This document shows, piece after piece, positions 1 through 9,258 of a stretch of DNA of 64,000 nucleotides. Where the stretch lies: NCBI GenBank assembly GCA_963921935.1, contig OY998175.1, positions 309,279,484-309,343,483 of the forward strand, in the 5' to 3' direction. This stretch comes from Galeruca laticollis (lineage: Eukaryota; Arthropoda; Insecta; Coleoptera; Chrysomelidae). The first letter of the stretch is position 1. Each line of letters starts with the position of its first letter. Made by a program: the position numbers and the translations under genes. The notes under the pieces are model-generated. The model was given only the letters and a program-made list of their open reading frames with translations, was not told the DNA's origin and did not search any database.

Positions 1-1064
1 TTTGTTGTTGTTTAGGAATTAGTTTTTGTCAAATGTTTTTGAACTTGTCTTTTTAGAGGTTTTCTTAATGGCTTAATAATGTTGTGTTCGTAATTTTGAT
101 TAAACGCAACTAATTACGTTGTTTCCGTTGCTATTTAATTCCCATTAAATGAGTTCTTAATGTTTCTATCATCTGCTATCATCAAATTATTTTTTTGTAG
201 TACTGTAGGCAAATCTTGGACATCGTATTAATAAGTTAGTTAGGTAAATTGGTAGTTAGTGCATTAATAAAACTGTAAATATTAGCCAAACGGCTTATTT
301 TATCGAATTCCAACAAGAATACCTTTTCGTTAGCGTAATGTGTGAGGAAGTCAATTTCGATATATACATGCAGGGTGTGCCATCCCTGCAAAAGTTTTGG
401 ATCACTAGCCATTGCGGGTAGTCCGTCCCTAGCTTCAAGACACAACTGTAAATCTGTTTACCTTTCCAAAATAAACGTACACGTACATTATAGCTTTGCC
501 GTAAATTTTATAAAGATCAAATAACTAGTACAAAAAATAAAAATTAAAATCCAATTCAAAATTAAAACTTTGGGGGCCTATAACTCGAAAACGAGGGCCT
601 GCATAGAAAAAGTTTATATGAAGTAATAACATTATTTTGGCTCAGATTATACGCTCCTGACTTTTTTCCCATTAGTCCCGGGACACCCTGTATACATATA
701 TATATAACCTTTTGAACGGAGGGTGATTTTGGCATCTAGGAACACCAAAACGAAAAACTGCATTGAAATTTTTCCGATGTCGCGTCATGCTACTCTCTAC
801 AATAGCCCTATTTCATTCTGAAATAAGACTAAAAAGGAATGAGCGAGTTTTTTTAAATTTTTATTTCAACTGTACGTAACATTTTCAATAAACATTTAAT
901 GTAGCCCAAATAAATAAAGTAAAAGCTAATGTTTTAATAAAAGTATTTTTTTAAATTCTGAAAACTAAAGAAAAATTATGTGGTTTGGGACACTATTATA
1001 TATAACAAAAAATTAAAAATCTCTCTCAACTGTGGCTTGGGCTCGTAACCGTACACACATCCAC
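1..1064. other. intergenic or intronic sequence, no gene recognised
   Basis: AT-rich sequence without a supportable coding region; the short open frames here lack any recognisable motif. It contains one copy of the motif ACACCCTGTATA (683-694), which recurs elsewhere in the window, followed by a short TA run. Nothing else was identified. Confidence 0.5.
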
Positions 1065-2593
1065 TTAGGTTTCTGACACTTCCTCCAAAACTTCGTTATC
1101 TAAAGCATTGTCAAGATCATTATCTACGGCATCCTCACTGGTATTTAAATGATTATAAAATGAATGATGGATTTCCGGAATGTATGGAAACAGAGACCGT
1201 AAATCTTTCATTTTATTTTTTTCTATTTTTCGTCCTTCAGGATATAGCAAGTCTAGTTCAATGTTCTGTAAATCTGTTCTAGTTTTTCTTTTTTCAACAT
1301 TTACAGACATAAATGGTGCTATAAGGTCATCGTTCACGTTCGTATATTTATAAAATATTTTATAAGGGTTAGATTTACACAACCGTATCCATTGAAATTT
1401 TAACCATTCTACTTGCCTTCTTTCATTTTTTATTTCGTTATCGTCTAGTTTTCTGTTCGTTATTAACTGTTCTAACTTTTTCGTGCATATAAAATCATTT
1501 TCGGTCATCTTAATTACCTGAAATTTAGGATGTTTCTTCTTCACAGATGCTATGACTTTCACCCAATCATCAGGTATGTAAATATTTTCATGATATCGTT
1601 TTTCTCTTTCAATCAACCCAAAATCTCTATCGCACGGTAAGTATGAGTGACCGGACACTAAAAATTTCTGGTCAATTTGTTCAATATTATACTGGTTGGA
1701 ACTTGTTACAAAATTACAAATGGCAGCAATTTTGATATTTGGTGGTTACAAAATGATTAAAAAATGTAACAGACAGGAACCAATTTCAGGTGGCCCACGA
1801 GATACTAATCCTTCATGCCATGTATACATGTATGCTTGATTGGTTGCCAAATTATGAATACCCAAGCAATATGTCCATAACTGACGTTTATAGTAAACAA
1901 CATCTGTAGATAGATTTGGTGTGGGTAATGTTTCCATGAGGTCAAATGCAAATATTGTGGTATCATTGTCCAAAGTTTGGGCAAAAATCGTATTTTTCTT
2001 TAAACCAGACCGTGCAGATTCGACCTGTCTTAAATTAAGTTCCTTTTGAATTGCGACTTGGGTCTTTTCTATTTGTGTACCGGCCATAACTTAATGTTAA
2101 ACGCATATGGCTGTCGAAAATGTAAATTAAATCTCTCAGTAAATATTTTACTAAATATGAACCTCGATACTGCATTATTTCCCATTTCTTTCTTGTAAAG
2201 ACTATACATGTTAGCAATACATAAAGTCAGGTGAAAGATATTGGGCATTAGGACTATTTGTTCTTCTGTAGTGACTTCTATAAGTAGGAAATTTCCTAAT
2301 GAATGAAATCACACCATTCACCGCTTCTTCACTGGTCTTCTTGTTACATGGCTGTTTTCCTCTTCTATCCAATGGAGCTGTAGTCTCAGTTGAATAACTA
2401 CCTGGATTTTTAGATCTAACTGCCCGAGAAATTCTTCCGTCCGAGACTCCTAAACTTTTTTAAAAAAAAGTTTTACAAACGGTAACATCCACACCAGCTT
2501 TCGGTAGTAGGTATATGCGAGTATTCTGTCTTCTTGGTAAATCGGTCAGCGCTCTTCTGCTGTAGGTTCGTAATTTGGGTTCAACTTTTACCT

Positions 2594-4774
2594 CTATTAA
2601 CCTGGACCCCCCACCATCGCAAATCAAGTCCGCAACCAGCCAAAAATTTAGTGCTATTTAGGTGCTAATTTAGTACCCTATTCCGAATTTTAGTGCTCAA
2701 ACCGTTTAGCAGGAAATCGCGTGAAAAATGGGGGGTCCAGCTCGCCATTAAGCTGGACCCCCCATATCAGAAAAAAATATATAGTGATCCAGTATAGACG
2801 ACAATTACACTATAATTTAGTGCTAATTAAGTGCTCTAAGATAACGTTAAAAATTTGACAAAATATAACATTCTTTAAATAGTTTATTTGGGGAACGTGG
2901 GAGCCTCGCTCTAAAATTTGTTAAACAATCTAAAATTCGTTAGACGATCGTTAAAGAATTTGGTGCTTGCAAGATTATGGTACTAAAATATTCCTTAAGC
3001 ATCGTACTTTCAAAAAAATACAAATCAGAATTTAGTGCTACCTGTAATACGTGGAGTTAAGTAGTTTATACGGGAAAGAGAGAACGCCGCGCTCTAAAAT
3101 TCGTTAGACGATCGTTAAAAAATTTGGTGCTCTCAAGATTATGTTACTAAAATGTTCCTTAAGCATCGTACTTTCGAAAAAGTACAATGACAGAATTTAG
3201 TGCTACCTGTATCACGTGAAATTAGGTAGTTTATACGGGAAAGAGAGAACGCCGCGCTCTAAAATTCGTTAGACGATCGTTAAAAAATTTGGTGCTCGCA
3301 AGACTATGGTACTAAAATGTTCCTTAAGCATCGTACTTTCAAAAAAATACAAATCAGAATTTAGTGCTTCCTGTAATACGTGGAGTTAAGTAGTTTATAC
3401 GGGAAAGAGAGAACGCCGCGCTCTAAAATTCGTTAGACGATCGTTAAAAAATTTGGTGCTCGCAAAACTATGGTACTAAAATGTTCCTTAAGCATCGTAC
3501 TTTCAAAAAAATACAAATCAGAATTTAGTGCTACCTGTAATACGTGGAGTTAAGTAGTTTATACGGGAAAGAGAGAACGCCGCGCTCTAAAATTCGTTAG
3601 ACGATCGTTAAAAAATTTGGTGCTCTCAAGATTATGTTACTAAAATGTTCCTTAAGCATCGTACTTTCGAAAAAGTACAATGACAGAATTTAGTGCTACC
3701 TGTATCACGTGAAATTAGGTAGTTTATACGGGAAAGAGAGAACGCCGCGCTCTAAAATTCGTTAGACGATCGTTAAAAAATTTGGTGCTCGCAAGACTAT
3801 GGTACTAAAATGTTCCTTAAGCATCGTACTTTCAAAAAAATACAAATCAGAATTTAGTGCTACCTGTAATACGTGGAGTTAAGTAGTTTATACGGGAAAG
3901 AGAGAACGCCGCGCTCTAAAATTCGTTAGACGATCGTTAAAAAATTTGGTGCTCTCAAGATTATGTTACTAAAATGTTCCTTAAGCATCGTACTTTCGAA
4001 AAAGTACAATGACAGAATTTAGTGCTACCTGTATCACGTGAAATTAGGTAGTTTATACGGGAAAGAGAGAACGCCGCGCTCTTAGATTCGTTAGACGATC
4101 GTTAAAAAATTTGGTGCTCTCTCTTTCCCGTATAAACTGCTTAATTCCACGTCATACAGGTAGCACTAAATTCTGTTATTGTATTTTTTCGAAAGTATGA
4201 TGCTTAAGGAACATTGTAGTACCATAATCTTGCGAGCACCAAAATTTTTAACGATCGTCTAACAAATTTTAGAGCGCGGCGTTCTCTCTTTCCCCTATAA
4301 ACTACTTGATTGCACGTGATACAGGTAGCACTAAATTCTGTCATTGAATTTTTTCGAAAGTAGGATGCTTAAGGAACATTTCATTGCCATAATCTTGCGA
4401 GCACCAAATTCTTTAACGATCGTCTAACGAATTTTAGATTGTTTAACAAATTTTAGAGCGCGGCTCCCACGTTCCCCAAATAAACTATTTAAAGAATGTT
4501 ATATTTTGTCAAATTTTTAACGTTATCTTAGAGCACTTAATTAGCACTAAATTATAGTCTAATTGTCGTCTATACTGGATCACTATATATTTTTTTCTGA
4601 TATGGGGGGTCCAGCTTAATGGCAAACTGTACCCCCCTTTTTTTCACGCGATTTCCTGCTAAATGGTTTGAGCCCTAAAATTCGGACTAGGGTACTAAAT
4701 TAGCACCTAAATAGCACTAAATATTTGACTGATTGCGAACTTGATTTGCGATGGTGGGGGGTCCAGGTTAATAG
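2594..4774. mobile_element. foldback element FB1
   Basis: A 2.18-kb element with no coding capacity and long inverted arms. Both ends read CTATTAACCTGGACCCCCC inward, and similarity continues for more than 300 bp on each side (about 2594-2940 and 4430-4774). Between them are tandem units of 164-165 bp: about seven in the left arm in one orientation and about two in the right arm inverted. The orientation switches near 4118. It interrupts the DUF7869-type gene. No exact target duplication was found, although TTTTACC occurs near both ends. By architecture it is foldback-like; the superfamily is unassigned. Confidence 0.75.
2900..4450. repeat. 164/165-bp tandem array with inverted right end (inside FB1)
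   Basis: The anchor CGGGAAAGAGAGAACGCCGC starts at 3071, 3236, 3400, 3564, 3729, 3893 and 4058, giving periods of 165, 164, 164, 165, 164 and 165. Two unit variants alternate irregularly: one has CTCAAGATTATG and TACAATGACAG (units at 3071, 3564, 3893), the other CGCAAGACTATG and TACAAATCAG (3236, 3400, 3729). From 4118 onward the same units appear reverse-complemented. Every unit contains ACGATCGT and TTTAGTGCT. Confidence 0.9.
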
Positions 4775-5224
4775 GGGTTTTATTTTACCAAAAATAAAAG
4801 CTGTCTGTAAATTGAAATTTTTCAGTTCATAGAAGTTATCAAAAATAAGCTTCCTTTCTTCTAGTGTGAATAAACTATGACACTTTTTAGGGCATGTGCA
4901 ATCACCATCATAAAACTTCTTTGCAGGAACAACCTGACCTCATACATTTAAATACTCTTGACCTGCAGCTCTGGCTCTTTTTGCCGTCTCTCTTTTCCAT
5001 TCGGAATGATGCCGTAGTAGTTTTCTACTCAGCTTTATTTTTTCTTTGAGAGACAAAACATCTTGAAGTTGACTAGGGCTAGGGATCACAGTAGGGTTGT
5101 CAATCGCTGTTTCATGTTCATGCAAATTATCAGGCGAAAAAAGCCCACGTTCTTCATCTGACGGAATGTATTCAGATCCCGAATCCTCAAACTCGGAGGG
5201 TTCTCCAACGCTGGAATCTGACAT

Positions 5225-5662
5225 TTCGTTTCTGAAACAACAATAAGTCCAGTTACTATAAAAACAATGACCAGTTGACGCTCCGTATCATTTTCAATAG
5301 GCCACTCTGTATAACACAAAATTCAATATTTTATTACTGGCTTTACATCGTACTCCCAAAATAATTAAATTAGTTTTTGTATTTTGGATTCGGTTAAATA
5401 TCCGCAACGTAGCAGACAATATAAGAAATTTTTCCCAAAAGTAGTGTTGTGTTACCAGACTATAGTAAATCACTATCATCTTATAAACACAACGTCCAAG
5501 TTTTACCCTAAGAAGAATGTCAACAGAATTTGTTTTAAAATAATTAATTATTGTTCGTTAATATTATTACCTAACCTAAGAAAACAACACAGGACTAAAA
5601 TAAATCATAATGATGATATTATTATAATAGATACGATAGTATTTAGATTATGTTGTCTATAA
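5225..5662. other. sequence between DUF7869-type gene and hAT-A1
   Basis: About 440 bp of AT-rich sequence that would be the 5' flank of the DUF7869-type gene. No gene or clear repeat was recognised. The last eight bases (5655-5662, GTCTATAA) are the left target duplication of hAT-A1. Confidence 0.5.
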
Positions 5663-5916
5663 CAGTGCTCCGCAACCGGTGTGCCGCGGCACACTAGTGT
5701 GCCGTAAGCCGACTTGAGGTGTGCCGCTCTTTCAGACAATACGAATCAGATTCGTATTGTAGCGAGACCCGCGAAAAATAAAGCAATCTGACAACAGCGC
5801 CGATGGTAAACGTCTATCGGCGCGGCGCGGCGGCTTGATTCTCGAAGGCGACTAAACTAGAAAGATCCGTGCCGTTCGAGGCGCGACTCGATGTTTTCCT
5901 GAACATCGCCGCTGCC

Positions 5917-5945
5917 TATATAAGCGCGCCTGTCGTCGCTCAGAG
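5917..5945 (+). promoter_or_regulatory. core promoter of hAT-A1 (TATA plus initiator)
   Basis: TATATAAG at 5917-5924 is followed about 23 bp downstream by an arthropod-like initiator, CTCAGAG (TCAG from 5940). This lies about 280 bp before the transposase ATG and is repeated in the inverted copy, where the TATA box reads CTTATATA at 63978-63985. The call rests on motif and spacing only. Confidence 0.5.
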
Positions 5946-6220
5946 ACTCAGAGAGAGTCGAATAGTCAAGTGAATCAGACAAATACGCGAGCAAACAAAT
6001 AAATCGTAGAGTGAAATAAATAGTGAATTGCTATATAAATAAATTCTTGTGCCTTATAAATAAGTGAATATAAATTAGTTATAATTAGTTAAGTGTTATT
6101 TTTAGAGTTCCTGTTTTCTTTTTTACGTTGTTGGCCATATTGTGTCTAAATAAATTAAATTAAACTGGACTAAGTTTTGTTGCAGTATCTACTTTTATAA
6201 ATAACTATAGTGCTTCAAAT

Positions 6221-8013
6221 ATGGATAAATTTTTGCTGAAATCACGAGCAGATGACGAAGAACCTAGCACAAGCTCCAGCATAAGTGCTGCAAAAAGAGC
6301 AAAAAAGGTGCTGAAAAGGAAGTACAATCAAGACTACCTTCGATATGGTTTCACTTGGTGTGGCGACGAAGCGGCTCCAAAGCCTGAATGCGTCATTTGC
6401 GGTGAACAGTTGTCAAATGAAGCAATGGTACCCAGCAAACTAAACCGTCATTTGATCACAAATCATCCCAGTTTATGAAATCGGCGGTTACGGTTTCTGA
6501 AAAGGCATTAGAAGCAAGCTACCTTGTTGCAAAATTAATTGCACAACAAAAAAAACCGCACACTATCGGTGAAACGCTTATTAAACCGGCATGCATGGAA
6601 ATTGTTAGACTTATGCTTGTGCCAAACGAAGTTAAGGACGTGAGTAAAGTTTCTTTGTCGGCCGATACTGTTAAAAGACGTATCCAAGATATGTCAAGTG
6701 ATATTTTGGGAACACTAATTAAAAAAATCATTTCGGCTGGAATTTTTGCGCTTCAAATCGACGAATCAACCGATATTAAAAATAAAGCACAACTGATGGC
6801 TATTGTACGTTTCGTTGACGAGGACTCTATTAAAGAACATTATTTATTTTGTAAGGAGGTTCCAGAGAGAACTACCGGTGAACAAATTTTCCAAGTAACT
6901 GATAATTTTTTTAAAATACATAATATTCAGTGGACCAATTGCGTTGCTATTTGTACAGATGGTGCTGCTGCAATGATGGGCAGTAAGAAAGGTTTTGTAT
7001 CTTGTGTAAAACAAAAAAATCCGTCAATACAAATTACACATTGCTGCATACATCGAGAAGCATTGATGGTCAAAAATTTGCCCGAACAGCTTTCGATCAC
7101 AATGAATGAATGTATTAAGATCATAAACATAATTAAATCGAGAGTCTTAAATTCGCGAATCTTTGGAATACTCTGTGAAGAAATGGGAAGCGAACATGAA
7201 TCCTTACTGTTTTATACAGAAGTTCGTTGGTTATCCCGGGGAAAAGTTTTAGCTCGACTGTTTGAACTTCGCTACGAAGTGCGTGAGTTTCTTTCAAGTC
7301 AAGATATGTACGATCTATGCCAGCACCTTCATGATGAATACTGGATAGCCAAACTTGCATACATGGCTGATATATTCGAACATCTGAATGAACTTAATAA
7401 AAAAATGCAAGGACGGAATGAAAATATATTGACGTGCTCCGATAAATTACAAGGGTTCAAAAAGAAACTTGAACTTTGGCAGGAACAGTTGCAAAAAGGA
7501 TGTCTAGAAATGTATCACAGGACCAACCACAGTACGATCGAAAACAAGCAGTTGATTGTGGATTTGGCCCAACAACATTTAAGTATGCTTCAACAAAAAT
7601 TTGAATACTATTTCCATTCTATCAACACGGAACAATACAATTGGATTCGAAATCCTTTCGCAACCAATGCAATAAGTTCCACGGAAGCACTGCCATTGCA
7701 AACTCGAAAGGAGTTCACAGAATTAAGTAATGATATGACCCTAAAACTTAAATTCGACGAAGTTCCGTTAGATGTTTTCTGGATTTCCATCAAGACGGAA
7801 TATCCACACATCTCCGACAAGGCCATCTTCACACTACTTCCCTTTTCCACAACATATTTATGTGAGCAAAGTTTTTCAACGCTTGTATTAATTAAAAATG
7901 GTAAACGGTCATGCTTAAAAGATCTTGACCAAGAAATAAGAGTTGCGCTGTCTAAAATTGAGCCGAATATAAAACTTTTGTGTTCAACGAAGCAAGCGCA
8001 GGTATCACATTAA
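6221..8013 (+). pseudogene. hAT transposase A1, frameshifted by a 64-bp deletion
   Basis: The coding region begins MDKFLLKSRADD and carries a BED-like finger (CVICG...HLITNHP). It should continue into the catalytic region, but 64 bp are missing at about 6474 compared with copy A2. The first frame ends after HLITNHPSL, and a second open frame starting MKSAVTV (6475-8013, 512 aa) carries the rest: PHTIGE, the first acidic motif ALQIDESTDI, the second CTDGAAAMMG, and the C-terminal hAT dimerisation region LCEQSFSTL. Only seven residues differ from A2 over those 512. A polyadenylation signal AATAAA lies at 8151. Without the N-terminal DNA-binding part the second frame is unlikely to make an active transposase. 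Confidence 0.9.
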
Positions 8014-8754
8014 TCAGTCATCATCATGTCAAAATATTTATTACTATTGACGTGTCAACAGAAGTAAATTTAGTATACCTACCTGTCCTACCTAGTATTT
8101 AGTATAGTTCTCATGTATGTACCTATTTGTATTTTTCATTCTATCTGAATAATAAAAAAAAAATATGTATTATGTCCTGAGTGAAAATTTTGATGCCCCA
8201 AATCTGAAAGGGGCTTCTTCACATTTTAAAACAATAAAAAAAACTAAGGTAGTTTGGACATCCATAAATAATTAGTATACATGGAGTGAACTGACCCCCG
8301 ACCTAGCTACGCCACTGCTATAAATATATTTTAGATTTTGGTGTGCCACGAAATTCTAGGGAGCAGTTTGGTGTGCCTCAGATGAGGAAAGGTTGCGGAT
8401 CACTGGTCTATAAGATAAAAAATACAAACCTCCCTCTTTTTTAGATGACACAACACAACAAAGTACCTGCACAATAAAAATAGTCACAAGGATACAACTG
8501 CAGCAAAATAGAATATAAACATAACCACAAATCTTACCAAACGACCCACAAAGCTTGTTATATATCTTGTATTTTTACAAGTATTGTGGCCTAAGTGATT
8601 ATAGGCCACTGTTATATTGACTAATTGTAAGAAACTACAGTGGCTCAAACGATATTGGGCCAATCTTCCATATAAAAATATTGTAATTATGTGAGAGGAA
8701 TAACTACTGATTCTTTTTCCTCTACCGTATAATGTCAGTAATAAGGTTAGGCCA

Positions 8755-9108
8755 CTATACTTTTGAAAGTTTACGTCCTTCACTAATAGATGACAGTAGT
8801 AACCCAACTTTGTATATTGTGTGGGTTGGGCCACTATGGTAAAATATATTGTGTTTAAAATAGATTGTAAATATTATTATAGTCACAGGCCGTTCCTCTA
8901 TCTTAAAAGGTTGTTGGAGTAAATTACAATATATCTTTAAATGCCGATGTAAAATTCTTGGTAATAATTTGAAAAATATTCTCGAGAATATTCTTAAGTT
9001 GGAGAATTTGCAATTATATACTGTCTTCCCATGGACATTTTTTGTATTAAAATATTTCCAAACGTTACTTTTCGGTTTTGTGATGTCCTTCAATTTATTT
9101 TGCTCCAA
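8755..9108 (-). pseudogene. relic of a BED-finger (hAT-like) N-terminus
   Basis: An open frame of 117 codons begins MEQNKLKDITKPKSNVWKYF and continues with GKTVYNCKFSN and HRHLKIYC. The spacing of W-x-YF, a Cys and a final H-x(3-4)-C resembles a BED zinc finger from a hAT transposase, but the second Cys of the first pair is missing. No transposase body follows. Alternatively it is a chance open frame. The rest of 8414-9256 holds nothing recognisable. Confidence 0.35.
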
Positions 9109-9258
9109 GTTTTTATACTTATAGACGGTCTAAACTGAGCCAAAATAAAACTAGTCTTACCATTAGAGATGGAAAGTACACGTGCGTGTCGTACAAAATG
9201 TGCGGTAAACTTTAATGTTCGCGTGCCGTTCAATTTTACTGTACTGATACTGATAGTA

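Larger units (their letters stand above)
1065..5224 (-). pseudogene. DUF7869-type mobile-element gene, broken and split by a foldback element
   Basis: A decayed transposon-type gene of the DUF7869 family, read from 5224 down to 1065. The acidic N-terminus starts MSDSSVGEPSEF and runs to KRARAAGQEYLNV. An in-frame TGA follows (4940-4942), and reading continues with VVPAKKFYDGDCTCPKKC and on to FGKIK near 4787. The frame resumes left of the insertion with VKVEPKLRTYSRR (about 2590), then GVSDGRISRAV and DRRGKQPCNKK, FPTYRSHY, NMYSLYKKEMG, SLYKK and the conserved block TIFAFDLMETLPTPNL, YYKRQLWTYCLG, YMYTWHE. It ends with SGHSYLPCDRDFGLIE and a basic C-terminus at 1065. Frameshifts lie near 2470, 2090 and 1750. 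Element FB1 (2594-4774) sits between FGKIK and VKVEPK. The family is common in arthropod genomes and its biochemical role is poorly defined. The family assignment comes from remembered motifs and was not searched. Confidence 0.7.
5663..8405 (+). mobile_element. hAT element, copy A1 (ZBED5/SCAND3-like, Buster type)
   Basis: A complete 2743-bp hAT element. The left end reads CAGTGCTCCGCAACC and the right end GGTTGCGGATCACTG, forming short imperfect terminal inverted repeats. It is flanked by the 8-bp duplication GTCTATAA (5655-5662 and 8406-8413). That site fits nnnTAnnn, the known preference of the Buster group of hATs. The 5' leader (5663-6220) is GC-richer and holds a promoter. The transposase frame is broken by a 64-bp deletion. 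A nearly identical copy lies in reverse at 61443. Confidence 0.93.

Noticed and set aside
2900..4450. CRISPR-like array or centromeric satellite
   Set aside because: Units are contiguous with no spacers, in a eukaryotic context, and the array is bounded by inverted arms of one element.
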